Source of the DNA: Polytrichum commune | Taxonomy: Eukaryota > Streptophyta > Polytrichopsida > Polytrichales > Polytrichaceae | Direction: 5' to 3' | DNA length: 64,000 bases | NCBI GenBank assembly: GCA_950295325.1 | Contig: OX485804.1 | Coordinates: forward strand, 60,420,533-60,484,532 | Shown here: positions 11,591 through 23,678 of the stretch, piece after piece | Layout: each line of letters begins with the position of its first letter | Position numbering within the stretch: the first letter of the stretch is position 1 | The notes under the pieces: model-generated | The model's input: the letters and a program-made list of their open reading frames with translations, nothing else | Databases searched by the model: none | Told to the model about the DNA's origin: nothing | Position numbers and translations under genes: made by a program

Positions 11591-12930
11591 CCTGGCCGGC
11601 GGCTAGTTGCGGCCTCCTCCCCTTTCTCCTCCATTCTTTCTCCTCCCCACATTCTCCCTCACATTCTTTCCTCCTTCCCCTCTCTCCCTCCCCCCTACCC
11701 CCTATCTGGGGGCCGACCACCCCCCTGTCATGCCCCTGCCGCCCTCCATACCCTCTTGCCCCCCCGCCGTAGCAGGGTGATGCTGGCCGGTAGGAAGGGT
11801 CATTTTTTTTTTTAGTTTTTTAGTTTTTAGTTTTTTTGTTAACCAGATATATGAATTGGTAACAAATAAAAATTTTAATAAATAAAAATCAATTCATTGG
11901 GGGGGGGGGGGCGATGCATTCAAACATTTTATTGGTTGGAGGTAACATTCATGGGATAATGAAGGGTAATGTTTGCCAAAGAATTGGTCAACATTATTTT
12001 CATTAATCAAGAACGAAAGTTGGAGGTTTGGCACAGTCCGACGTCGTTATTTACAAATACCTTATAAGCAATTATGATATTCATATTTCGGAAGATGTGG
12101 AGCATTGTGGAGTGAGTTCGCGGGAAGAGTTCGTGGGGGCATCCGGAAACACGCGGAAGGCATGGGATTGTGGCGAACGTGCGGTTGTCTTATTCATCCT
12201 CCGCAACAATTTGGGAGAGGTACTTGGTATTGAAGGGTGCTTTGTTTTTTTTTTGGTTTAAAGTAAAATAAGGGGGAATATTTTAAGCAACCACATATTT
12301 AAATTATCGGGGGGCAAGTTGTAGGCATTAGGATTCATTTGGGATATGTACATGGAATTGCCGAGGGATTATAAGAATTGGCACATGGAATCACCATTCG
12401 ACTTAACAACATATTGTTAAGGTCGAATTGTGTTTAACAACACAGATTATGGGGGATTGTAGTAGGAGGGAGTTTTTATGTTATAGTGGGTATGAGGGAT
12501 GTATTTATGTGCCTATTTTTTTTCTACGGCAATAAGAATATCTCACGCTTGACCACCAACCGCAGGCAAGTATCGGTTGGGCTCGGTCAATTTAAATTTT
12601 GATTATTTGTTGTTTGGGGAAGATAATCCAGTGCTGCATTTGTATTGTTTTTCGTATTTCGTTGTAGTACCTTTCATCGTGGCCGGTTGTATTGTTCGCA
12701 ATTGCCAACTTGCCCCATTTTTTGTTGTACTAGTTTGTGATAGGATATTGTAGGGGTGAGCTCGGAGTGATGACCGACGGGACCCTTGTATGTGCACCAA
12801 GTGGGCGGTGTTTGTATTCCTTCATGGTGAGGTTGGAGTAATGACCAACATACCATAATGTTGGTAGTGACTACATGTACATATTGCATTTTTTTTTAAT
12901 CTATTTTACCTTGACACTAGAGTAGTGTAG
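11591..12930. other. C/T-rich tract then AT-rich sequence, no gene
   Basis: 11600-11800 is strongly pyrimidine-rich with several C runs, followed by T and G homopolymers (11805-11840, 11900-11912). The rest holds only short frames without domains. Confidence 0.4.
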
Positions 12931-12931
12931 G

Positions 12932-13345
12932 TTGTTGACTGCAGTCACCATATTCATTGTAGGTTTATGGTTACGATTCGGGACCAACATTATCGTTTGC
13001 CATCTCCAAGAGCATTTGAAGGTGATCATCGGACATGTCAGATGTTGTACCAGTGATAGCACCCAACCAGGCTTTTCAGCTTACTTTGGCGTGGGTAACG
13101 GCCACTCGGTCTCACATCCTTTGGGTAGGGACCTTTGACGATGTGAAGGAGAAGACGCGAGGTAGAGTTCGAGACCGGTTTTTCGGTCGAGCAGAGACCA
13201 TTTCCTTGCAAGACTGGAAAATTATGTTTAGGACGTAGATACATGTCGTGTAAATAACGATCGTGTGTCACTGTAGCTTGAGTACCAATCACCACTAACA
13301 AACAACACTAAAACATAACAAAATCACACATAAACAACACACCTC
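12932..13345 (+). other. Possible retroelement coding tail plus repeat copy 2
   Basis: A 67-codon frame (13035-13238) ends with a charged segment (FDDVKEKTRGRVRDRFFGRAE) and a stop. It is directly followed by the 100-bp repeat (13247-13345) that also occurs at 3938-4040. The arrangement of coding tail and then terminal-repeat-like sequence suggests a 3' remnant of a retroelement, but I do not recognise the protein. Confidence 0.3.
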
Positions 13346-13349
13346 GACA

Positions 13350-13690
13350 AAGAAGGAAGATAGTCAAACACTTAGAAGAGCTATAATATTTCTTCAAATG
13401 TATACAATGAGTCAAGCTATCTCTCATTCTACCATGGATGAATCTAAGAGTGTAAGAAAGGGAAGAAGAACTCAAGATTTATTGCAAACACATGCAATCT
13501 TTACCTCACACAAGCTCTCTCTCCACACTCACTCACAATACTTGACTTGGCAAAAATGCCAAGCCAAGGAGGAGGCTCCTCACTTAGGAGCCTTCCTCTT
13601 CACAAATAAGATTCATCCATCCAAATCTAAATGGATGAAACCCAACAGATAAGGTGTGGCCACTGACGCCGCATATCGTGACAAATTGTC
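13350..13690 (+). repeat. Third copy of the 8.5-kb/11-kb repeat
   Basis: Direct-orientation copy of 8500-8860, sharing 'gaaggaagatagtcaaa', 'aagagtgtaag', the GCCAAGCCAAGGAGGAGGCT block and the 'catccatccaaat' end. It directly follows the second copy of the 100-bp repeat. Confidence 0.7.
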
Positions 13691-15990
13691 ATGGATCACT
13701 ATAATTATTGTTTTATAGGTGGGGTTAGTGCAAGCAACGCGTTTTTACATGTTTTAGTATTTTTGGGAGGAGGCCACGGTTTATTATATGGGCGTAGCCT
13801 TGTTTTGTTTAATGAATAAAGAGGGTGGAAATCCAAGGAGCCAAAGATTATATCTCGCTCATGAGGTGAGGGATATCGTGTGAAGTTTGTAAGGTATGTA
13901 AGTGGGCTAGAAAAATATGAGTAGGTAAGTTGGAAAATTTGTATGAGGTTGTTGACTATGGGTGGTGAGATTGAATAGTGATTATGTACGAAGGGGATAA
14001 TAATTGGTGTTCATGTTGGTAATGGTTTATAAACCCATTAACGAGGAGGAGGATTTCAATGGCAACGTTTCATAGTGGTGTGGAGAGAGATTGATTGGTA
14101 GTGGATAAATATGTTGAGTATTTATCCCATAGCCATATGAATTTTTACTTAAAGGATATTGGTTTGGAAATTACCATTGTTATTGTATAATTGGACAAAT
14201 GGGAATATATATGTATTGTTGGTGTTATTACTAATGATATCTTAGTTTGGGTTTATATTCGCGGGTGTAGGGTAAGGTGTGGGATGTTGAAGTTGTTGCG
14301 AACATATCATCAATGTTTTGTTTGCTAGGTTTGTTGGTTGCTAGTAGTCCGTATTCTATGGTTTTTTGTTATATGTTTTGACTTAATTTTGTAATAAGTA
14401 GTAGGTTATGTTCATATAGGATGTTATATGGGTTGAGCAATTGAATTTATTGAATTCATTTTAAGTTGTTGGTTTGTGTGGATTGCTAATGGCAATAAAA
14501 TGTGTACATGAACTATTTTGCGTCCATTTGTCTTTTCAAAATGTAGATTTAATGTTAAAGATGTATGTGATTGGAGTGGGCAATGGTAGTCTAGTAATAC
14601 ATCTATCTTGATGTTGTGTGAGTTTCTTTATTATGTGTGTTGGTAGAGCTGGCTCTAGGGGTGGGAGTATATGTATTTATTGGACGTTGAGTTGTATATA
14701 GTATTCAATGGGATTACTTGTGTGTAATTATACTGACAAATTCGATAAGACATAACCTGGTTGTATCTATACATTGGAGTATATATGAATTTGTGGTTCT
14801 CAAAATCCACTTTGAAAATAAATATGAATACATAGTATAAATATTTGTTGTACACCTATGTCATTTTTCCCCCCAGAGTTATTGATGTCATATTGTGAAG
14901 CTTTAATTTGATTATTTTATCAAATTAACATAGTACTAGTGGTAAATAGAAAATAAATATTTTATCGGTTGGATAAGTTAGGAGTTAGAAATAAGCTTAG
15001 TAAGAAAATCCTAATAGAACAAGCGACAACGGATTATTATAAAATTATTTCGTGATTAACTTAGGTAAAGGCAATAATCGAGTGGTTGGTAAGGCTAAAG
15101 ATTTAGGATATTTCAAATTCAAAATAACTACGCGACAAAACGATTAAAGGAGTGGAGTAAAATAACATTGACTAGTAAGGATATTCCTTTGATTTAGCCA
15201 ATTCACTTCGACAAAGAAAAAATCTAATTTGACAAGTCTCTTTCGACACTACTAGGTCAAAATGGGATGAAGTATTTTGGATATAAAGAATGAATATTGG
15301 CTAAAAAAATCCAATGCAAAGGTGGACGTGACAAGGCGAAATACTACAGAAGTGTTTAATTCCACAGCGTGAGGCAACCCTATTTAAGGGGCGTCAAAAT
15401 TCCTTCAACATCACCATTCTTTCATCTTAGAAATTTTTTTCGGTCCCAAGCCTTTAGAGACCCAAACCCCTTTAAGCATGTTCAATTTCTTCTCCAATCC
15501 AAGCGTTTCCGACTTCGATCAACCTTTAATCGAAAGACATGTTGTTAGTATTTAGTAGTTTGAATGTTTGTGCTCCTAGAGAAGAAGTAGGTTATTTTTA
15601 TGATTCAAATAAAGTATTTTTCTATAGTTTATTTAGTCTTTGTTTATTTATATTAAAATTACATCATTATCTTTTTTTGTTAGTGAAGCAAAATTAATTC
15701 ATATAAAATATCTTATTAGTTAGTGATTCTGAACCAAAAGAGACAACGTACTTCAGAAGCTCATCACGTCTTATCTTCAAGTTCGATTCCAACTTATCTT
15801 ATATGCATACATAGATGTTAAAATCTTCTTTCCAACAAATGTAGTTTTATTAAAATCTAAAATTTTGCTTAGAAGTTGTGAGCGTTTGCGTGAGACAATT
15901 TTTTGTGGTTTTGCTAAATTTATAGCTTCACCCCGGCTAGTTGGAGAGTCAATTTTTTTTCCATATTTATATGACTAGATAGTTGAACTA
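13691..15990. other. Intergenic AT-rich sequence, no gene seen
   Basis: Nothing here supports a gene: frames are short and their composition matches the surroundings. It may include the unrecognised left end of the PIF/Harbinger element that begins to be readable at 16001. Confidence 0.3.
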
Positions 15991-16000
15991 GATTTCCACA

Positions 16001-16990
16001 ATGGAGTACATATTCTTTTCTGATTTCAAAACAGAAGAAGAGGATCTGCAGAAGCCACAGTTGTCTGAGAAATTTTCAGACATGTTATTATATGGGGAAT
16101 TTCAGGGTGAAGGTAATTCTGGTAATTACACTGCAACAGAGATAAAGATAGTCCCTGATGATACATGTGAAGAGAAGGAACAACCTCCCACGAAAAAACG
16201 CTTGAGGGCTTCAAAGGAAAAATCTAAAAACAAGAAAAAAGAAGGTGCAAAGATGAATACCAACTCCACCAATCTTGCACAGAGTTCAGATGAAGAAGAA
16301 AGAAACAAACGAGGACCGAATTGGATAGATCATTGGATAGTGAATCTCATTCACTTGCGGGGAAATATGCATGATAAATTCAGTGGCATGAAAAAATAAA
16401 GTTAGTTACACTTGACTTACATTCAAATTGAAGAATTTTTTTAGAATTTTTTTTATTTTTATAATCACTAAGTTTGTATTCATTGTGTTTCTTCTTTTTA
16501 GATGTGGACAATTGGGACGTTCTACACACCCATCTTGTGGCCAATTATTTTGATTTCGATCGAAATAGCAATGCATGTCGCAAAAAATAGAAAAAATTAT
16601 ATGATGACTACAAATCTGACTACACTGTCAACGGTACCTCTGGTAGTCAAAGGTCTTCAAAGTGCAAATATTATTCTATCATTGACAGCTACATGCATAA
16701 TTGTGTTAATGTTTTATAACACGTTCATGGTAGTGCTACTAATGAAGATCCTAATAAAAATATATCCAGTTTGCTACATGAAGGAGAAGATGTACATGAG
16801 ACCATAAGACCTCCAAAAGCAAGTAGTACTAAAGTCCAATGAAAGAAAAAAACGGACAAGTTTGTTGCCCAACAAGCCATGTCTGTGATGGCAGAGTAAT
16901 TTGTGAAGCTCACAGATGCAATTACAAGCTCAGAGGCAACAAACTCAATCTGTTACAAGGTATGCTTGCGACAATGAATGAGTTGGTGAG
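16001..16990 (+). pseudogene. PIF/Harbinger accessory ORF (Myb/SANT-like), broken
   Basis: Exon 1 (16001-16399) opens with an acidic segment, then a lysine-rich stretch (about residues 62-85, PPTKKRLRASKEKSKNKKK) like a nuclear localisation signal. It ends in KRGPNWIDHWIVNLIHLRG, the tryptophan-bearing start of a Myb/SANT-like or trihelix domain. After a T-rich intron-like gap, 16500-16990 in another frame continues in the same style (DVDNWDVLHTHLVANYFDFD, then NACRKK, YDDYKSDYTVNG), interrupted by at least four stops. PIF/Harbinger elements encode such a DNA-binding partner that works with the transposase in the nucleus. The transposase remnant lies convergently at 21099-22571. The stops mean the protein is no longer made intact. 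Confidence 0.65.
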
Positions 16991-17039
16991 GAAGTTGTAA
17001 ATTTATAATCAGCTTCTGTATTTTTAATGAATTGATTGA

Positions 17040-17365
17040 AAGGTGTCATCAACCTAGAGGATTGAGGATTGAGGATTGAGAGTTGTTGGATTTGTGATGA
17101 TCTGATCGAAATCTGCCATTGAAGCCACTGAAATGGGTGATATGTTGAGTTTGTGGATTTGAGAATGAATGAGTAGATCGAAAAATTCAGTGTAAGATAT
17201 CTTTGCGAAACGTAGTTGATCAAGCTGCTCATTTATGGGAAACGCACTCTGACTGCATTTGTATTCCATTAAATGGTATCATTAACTTTGAGGGTTTAGG
17301 TTAGGTTGTTGTTGGATTTGCAACGATATGGTTGAATTATGCCATTGACTCTCCTAAAAATGGCT
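17040..17365 (+). repeat. Tandem repeat inside Harbinger element, left part
   Basis: Units of roughly 200 bp share 'tgttggatttg', 'gatctgatcgaaatctgcc' and 'ccactgaaatgggtgatatg'. The same units resume at 20354-20900. The LTR retroelement therefore inserted into this array and split it. Confidence 0.6.
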
Positions 17366-17543
17366 AAACCCAACTTCGTCTTCTATCCTGTGTTTGTTTT
17401 CTATACTCTCTGGTTGCCGCTCTATCTTCTCTAGCTTTATCACTAGTTGCCTTCCTTACGGATGCAGATTGAGAATGAGATTTTTCATGTGCGGGTTCCA
17501 GTTTGACTGCCTTTCCCTAGCTATGCAATCTTCTACCTACATA

Positions 17544-18529
17544 TTAGACTAAACTTAATTGGATGAAGGTAGAGTTGTACAGGTTCTCGCTGCATAAAAT
17601 CAGGTATAAAGGTGTAGTTCGGTGATTCGGGCTTCGGAATATAGATTTGTACTTCTTTCTAGACAATTTGATTCCTTGCCACGTACCGTCAACTGGTGGT
17701 ACTACTCTCGACGTTACACTCTTCAATCTTCCGTAAATACAGAATAAGAACCAAAGGGAAAAGGGTAAGACATGGGTATTATTTTTCACAATCACTCTTC
17801 TGTATTCCTATCCTTGGTCCCAAACTCTGTTGGTAATATTCCACTGCAAATCTAAGGGTAAAGCTACAAATCGCTCTATGAATTCTTTGGGTGAGGGTAC
17901 TCTCTCATGTTTAACACGGATTCCGTCCCTGTGGTAAGCGAGGCGAAAAAATCTATATAAAGCTGAAAATAAATATGGTCCCGAATATACTTCAAATGCG
18001 TTAGATTCGGATATTTGCCAACACCACTCCATTAATGCGCCTAGGACTAACTAGAACAATAACGACATTGAGTAATGTCGATTGTCCTAGGTTGTCCTAA
18101 CAACTTTGTCTGATCGTCTCTATAATAACCTCTACGGTTCTTGGTTTGAACTCCAATTGGGCTTCTATATATGCTGATTGCTTCTCTAAATTCTCTCACT
18201 TTTCCTTGTTGGATTTGTCTCCACAGTGTCTCTGCACCGGGAAGGTTATTCTCTCTGTACTGTTCTCTCCTTAATTTCTCTGATGTGTTGTATATGTAGT
18301 GCTCTAATCTCGTGAGTCTATTAGTGAAGATGTTTAAAAGTTTGTGAATTCGGTGGTCAATGCTTGTAAAGGGTTTGGACGCTAAACAATTTTTGTAGGG
18401 TCTAAAAGGAAAGGTAGAATTAGGGATAGGTGGGTACTGTTGATTTTGATTTATGATACCCCATATCTTATCCCTATTTCTACGACTTCTAAACCTCCAA
18501 TTGTTTAGGGTATTCATTACACATGACAC
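17544..18529 (-). pseudogene. Internal region of the LTR element, three consecutive frames, product unrecognised
   Basis: Directly downstream of the primer binding site on the minus strand lie frames at 18529-18047 (160 codons, rich in Arg, Asn, Gln and Tyr), 18032-17808 (74 codons) and 17795-17544 (83 codons). Position suggests gag. The first is basic (RFRSRRNRDK, GVQTKNRRGYYRDD) and ends in a C-R-Y-C pair, but no zinc knuckle, protease or polymerase motif is visible. Stops separate frames that otherwise look protein-like, so it is probably decayed. Alternative: non-autonomous element filler. Confidence 0.4.
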
Positions 18530-18584
18530 CGACCCTTAGTTATTAATTTCCTTTCCAATTTAACCTTAAAAGACGACCACAGCC

Positions 18585-18603
18585 TTCCCCGGCAGCGGCG
18601 CCA
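18585..18603 (-). other. Primer binding site, tRNA-Asp type
   Basis: The minus strand reads TGGCGCCGCTGCCGGGGAA. The plant retroelement PBS complementary to the 3' end of tRNA-Asp is, from memory, TGGCGCCGTTGCCGGGGA, which differs at one base. It follows the LTR end by five T residues. This fixes the orientation of the element and places its 5' LTR at higher coordinates. tRNA-Asp primers are common in Ty3/gypsy lineages such as Athila. Confidence 0.85.
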
Positions 18604-18608
18604 AAAAT

Positions 18609-20353
18609 GTAGTAAGTTTTTGGTTTCACTTTAAACAACAAAACCCAGGGAACAATGTCACCGGGAAGACTGAGCTAGTGTCTATAAGGGTTAATGTCAC
18701 ATTGGATTAAGGTTTATAATAACATTATGTGGTATTCTTCACTCTTTCACTCTCTTCAACATTAATTTATCCCATTATTTCTCTTCCTTATTAGTTCATT
18801 CGTGTTGGTTCTGTAGTGAGTGTTGTCTGTCCTATCTTTCAGGTAGGTGCTATCACTCTAAGGTTCGACCTATTTATGTCGTGAATTTCATAAATTGGGA
18901 CTATTGTCTTTGAGTAACCGGTCAATATTCAGCCAATGGATTTTCATCCTATTGGGGTTAGCATCCTTTGGTTTCCACAAAACAACAATACAACATCTTC
19001 AAGTCAAATTCACATAATCTCATTTAATGCAATTGGTTCATTACTTATCTTATTTGCATTAATCTTCAATTAACAACTTATCTCATTCATGAACCATTTT
19101 CCATTCCAATCCGGCATGCAATCTCTGCACACTTCAAAATGAGGTAATCACACTGGACTATATTCCATATTGGCTTATGCCTTGATTAACCACATATTGT
19201 TCATGCCAATAACCTAGGTAATCTCAATCATTCCTCTTTCAACTCATTATCTCAACGTCACTCGGTCATCTCACTCGCTAAGTAATGATGGACAATACAT
19301 CTCTCAGCCCATACTTCTCTCCTATCAGGGATTAGCTTGTCTGTAATCTCCTCATTAGGCTACACTCCTGCCTCTTCTCCTCTCTCCATCACTTTAACCT
19401 ATTTCTCTCTCACGCTGTTAACTTTCTTATTGGACTATAGTCTTTCACTGCTCCGCACTTTAGCGTGAGTCTCGACTCTCTGACATTGTCTCTCTCTTGC
19501 TTCACCTTGCCTCTGATTCGGTGCTCTCATCCTTACTGACCCTCAGTAACACAAAGTAAGCAATTCTTCCCCCATTGCGCTCCAGGCTTTATCTCTCTCG
19601 GTAAAGTTCCAATGGACTATAGTCCTATTGCTCTTACAACCTTCCATTTTTCCTCACTGTAATTCATTCTCTCTAGGTTTTCTTAATCTTGAATATTATG
19701 TCTCCACGCTCCCTGATTTGTATCTCTATTCTCTGATACACATTCACTCGCTCTCTCTCTGTTATGCTTCGTTCAATTTCTGATTCCAGTTTCGCTCTCA
19801 ATTGTTTTTGTTTATACTCTGGTACGCTTCACTCCTTTTTGGTTATTGGTTCGCTAGCTTCCCATACAATCAGTTTCTCAGACTCTCACTCACACAGTGC
19901 TTCGACTCATCTCTTCGACATACTCAATATATGCATTCTCTCAATAATACTCAGTTGATTCTGCTCACTTACACCATTACTGCATCATAGTAATTCCATT
20001 TTACTGCGACTACATCCTCATTACAAAGTTTAATCTCCACTCTATCACAGAGTTGGAATAAGTCAATCTATTTGCGGCACTTGGCCGATCCTACACATTC
20101 TTCGCTTGATAGCGACTACTCTAGACTATAGCCTGAAAACACTCGTTGAAAATGGCCTTCTCTCTCCTCCGGACTATAGTCCTTTATCAGCCTCCTCTCT
20201 CAGGCGGTTACAACTCCTTCCCGAGATCATTTAGTTCCTAAAACTACTATAGAAGCTCTTTCATCTGACTATAGTCCAATATTTCCATTCGTTCATCCAA
20301 AAACTTGGCTCAAAAAGCCTCTATTCAGACTATAGCCCAAAAATCTGCTCTAC
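18609..20353 (-). repeat. 5' LTR (1,745 bp)
   Basis: On the plus strand the block begins TGTAG and ends CTACA, a five-base terminal inverted repeat with the canonical TG...CA ends, and it abuts the primer binding site. The next five bases (20354-20358, ATTAC) are the candidate target duplication; the matching copy was not found. On the plus strand it is pyrimidine-rich and contains at least seven copies of a palindromic GGACTATAGTCC-like word between 19155 and 20338. Confidence 0.7.
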
Positions 20354-20900
20354 AATTACATTTGGGTTCACTTATAAGATATCAATAATTTTGAAAATTC
20401 GGGATACAAGTGTTGAATTTGTGACGATCATTAATTCAATTTCTGCCAGTGACTCTACGTCTGATGTGAAGGCCTCAATAATTCGGAGGTTCATTGTAGG
20501 AACTCTATTTGATCATTTGATGCTTCTGCGGTTAAGCCATTCTGGTTACATTTGGATTGACTTGAGAGGTATCAATATGGAGGATTTAGGATTGAGATCT
20601 GCTGGATTTTCTAATCATGTTACATTCTGCTTTTGATTCCACCACTGAAATGGGCGGTATGTTGAAAAGTGTGATTTTTGAGAAGACATCAGTAGATAAA
20701 ATATTCAATAAAAAGATATCGGCTTGATAAATGAGGACTTTTTCCTAGTGTTGTTGAAATTGTAATGATCTCAAATTCTGCCGATCACTCCACTGAAATG
20801 TTGTTAGAACGCATTTGTGAGATTTTATGAGAAGGATTCGGTCGATCTAAGAGTAAGTGTAGGAAATCTATCGGGTGATCACTGTAGTGAGCACATTCTG
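20354..20900 (+). repeat. Tandem repeat inside Harbinger element, right part
   Basis: Continuation of the 17040-17365 array, with 'ggatttaggattgagatctgctgga', 'ccactgaaatgggcggtatg' and 'attctgccgatcactccactgaaatg' as matching unit pieces. Units are diverged and unequal in length. Confidence 0.6.
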
Positions 20901-21098
20901 CTTATATCTGGATTTCAATTGAACGAATTAAACTAGATTTATAAGCACAGTTAACCACAAATTAATCATGTGGAAATATCTTTCAATATAGTCCACATGG
21001 AAAGAACAAACCGTCCACTTTATTTTGTAATGAAAGATATGAAATCAATTTCGTGCAACAAACATCTCCAAACGTAATGGAGTAATAAAATAAGAATT

Positions 21099-22571
21099 TC
21101 AATCAGACTCTAAAGATGATAATCCAACATGAATATCATCGAGGTTCCCTGCTAAATTCCTTTGCCGTTTTCTACTAAACAGGGATTTCGCTATGGCATC
21201 TCGGCGCATGCTCATTTGATGTGTAGTTGAAGAGTAATTTGAAATTGAAGCAATGAGGTCACTATCTAGAGATGTGCGATGTAGGAAATCAATGGGGGAT
21301 ATTGCAACAGTTTTGGTTTCCAATAATGTAGTTGATGCAGCTACCGCAATTGACGGCGTTGTCAAATTCCTTTGGAGCTGAGTTTGACCATCTTCAAACC
21401 AAGACATATTAAAAATGTCATTATGTATAATAGTCAAATTATGTAAAATCAAACATGATGTTATATGTGTAGGTACATGCCGGAGTTAACAATCCATCCC
21501 TTTTAATAGGATCCTCCAACGCAACTTCAATATTCCAAACGCATGTTCCACACACATTCGAGACCTTGATTGAATAAAATTCTAGTGCTCCTGTTCGCGA
21601 GTGAAACCGTCTTTGCTACCAAGATAGGATGTAAACATCCATGGACGAGGTTGATAAGCAGCATCACCCAATAAAGCATAAGGAAGGAGTTTTCCACTCA
21701 AATAATATTTACCTATGTGGGATTTACAGAATAGGTTGTAGTCATGAATACTACCACACCACCCTATATTATAATTCCAAAAGCAACATGATTGGTCTAC
21801 TACAGCTTGCAATAATAGAGAGTGAAATCATTTTCTACAATAATAATCTGCAGTGTGCTCTTCAAGAGCTATAATTGAAATATGACTTCCGTCTATAGCT
21901 CCAACAACAAAAGGTATTCCATGGAGTGCTTCAAAATTTTCACTAATAGTTTGTATTTGCGATGGTGAAGGCCATCGAATAAACACATTCCTACAAGTTG
22001 TTTTTAGAGCTTGGCAAAATTCTAGAACAATTCCATGTACAGAAGAGACACCAACCCTAATGCTATCAACTATTATATAAAGAGGGGAATCACATGCTAA
22101 CCTGGTGATTGCAATTGCAACTTTTATCTCAACTGAAATAACTCTCCTTCGGTTTGTGTCTACCTTAATAAGTAATGGCCCAACTTGTTGATAGACGTAT
22201 TTGAAAGTTTGTTTTGTCATCTGAAACCGTTGTTTGAAAACAATATTGTTGTATGACCCTATTAAATCAATGTTTGTATACCCTGGGGCTCTTTCATAAG
22301 ATTGAATCCTTCATTTTCTTGATCCAACTCTCTTATTTTCAAGCATGAATTGATGTATAAGAAATAAAACATTTTGATTTAAACACAAACTCGCCTCCAC
22401 ATTGACAGTGGAAGTGTAGAATAAAGCAATGAAGGATGCAAATTGAAAAATGAGGAGGACAACAAATGTTCTCTGAGATGGATCCATGGTAGAAAAAATA
22501 TCAATATAAAAACACCATGCAATTTGTGAAAAGATCAAATCTATTGAAAATGAAAATATTAGTAGCTGCAT
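21099..22571 (-). pseudogene. PIF/Harbinger (HARBI1-like) DDE transposase, broken
   Basis: Minus strand. The N-terminal part starts at 22571 or at the internal ATG before DPSQRTFVVLL. A frameshift near 22310 leads into SYERAPGYTNIDLIGSYNN and the MTKQTFKYV frame (22220-21828). The catalytic region holds GIPFVVGAIDGSH (first Asp), then GCGSIHD-type text (here WCGSIHDYNLF), then LLPYALLGDAAY (second Asp). After a TGG-to-TAG stop comes MCVEHAFGILKLRWRIL (the catalytic Glu), a second stop, and HITSCLILHNL. All three catalytic residues of the DDE nuclease are still present, but a frameshift and two stops prevent a full protein. The intact enzyme would cut and paste DNA at 3-bp TWA targets. Confidence 0.85.
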
Positions 22572-23500
22572 AATGTCTACTATATGTAAGTTGTAATGAA
22601 CATTGAGTTCTCATAAGGTCACTCTAGTTTACTTCACTAGCACTATGAGTAGTTGTCTTTTAGTGGACTTGTAGTGTGTGTCAGGTTACCTATAACTCCA
22701 ATAATTTTAGTACAATTGTTCAAGCAAACCTTATTTATAATATGACCTAAATCATAGTGGATTTTCACATAATGGTAGATGTTACTTTTTCCTATTTTAA
22801 AAAAATGACGAAGAGGTGATATTTAATGTCAAATTGATGCTCCTATTTACATTATTCATCTTCATATTGTATAAAAATATAACATTAGCACATATCACAT
22901 ATGTGTAGTTTTTTTCATTAAAATTTTGACAATTACATGTAGCTTTCTTTGGAAACTTGAGGGTACGGGGCAACTTCATGAAAGATGTCAGTACTTCTAT
23001 TCTTTTGTCTTGGTACACAACCCAATATTTTTTGTGCAATTTGATAACAAATTCCCTCCAAAATAACCTACTTATTATGATCCATTACTTCTAATTTTAC
23101 AATGCATTTTTTAATTTTAAAATTTAATTTCTTTTTCAACCTCTAATTTAAAAAGTGATAATACACATAATTTGTGCTAAGAAGGTAAAACAAACTCTCC
23201 TATCAATGACCAAAAGGAAAGTCCATTAAGAAAATGTCTCTAAAACTAATTCGTTTTTATGTATGGAGATAATTTAAGTTCAAAAAATGTCTTAACATTC
23301 TAAGAAAATTTGAGTTTATAGATTGTTACCTAGTACATATACAATATCATTAAAATATATTAAAAATACCATTACAGGATTTTCAAAATTACCTCTCACA
23401 TCATAGAGCAACGGATTCGGTTGAAAAATATATTACCATATTATGAGTTTGATGTTCATGTAGGAAAGTAATGCATTAAATTTTCACAACACATGATGTA
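22572..23500. other. AT-rich Harbinger flank, no gene
   Basis: Probable subterminal sequence of the Harbinger element beyond the transposase 5' end. The only frame of note (22797-23039, minus) has no domain. Confidence 0.3.
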
Positions 23501-23519
23501 GCCGATGTACTTCATAAAA

Positions 23520-23678
23520 TACCCCTACACTGGACATCCGGTTCCGGTGTGAACCCATCCACCGGACGGACAATTTGATTGCTGACGTGGCAATTTCCCT
23601 CCGCAATCAAGCGGACAAAGCACTGGACGTCGGGTTTTGTCCACTGCGAGTGGACGTCCCGGTCTGAACCAGGCCTAA
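23520..23678. mobile_element. Likely right terminus of the Harbinger element
   Basis: A GC-richer block full of GGAC/GTCC words ends ...CCGGTCTGAACCAGGCC followed by TAA. Read inward, the end is GGCCTGGTTCAGACCGG, which fits the GG-rich start of PIF/Harbinger terminal inverted repeats next to a 3-bp TWA target. I could not find the matching left end, so the element length is unknown. Confidence 0.45.

Larger units (their letters stand above)
17366..20353 (-). mobile_element. LTR retroelement inserted in the Harbinger tandem array, incomplete
   Basis: Minus-strand element with 5' LTR at 18609-20353, primer binding site at 18585-18603 and internal frames down to about 17544. No second LTR is visible at the low-coordinate side, so the element is truncated or its 3' end was lost. 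The left boundary near 17366 is inferred from where the host tandem repeat stops. Confidence 0.6.
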
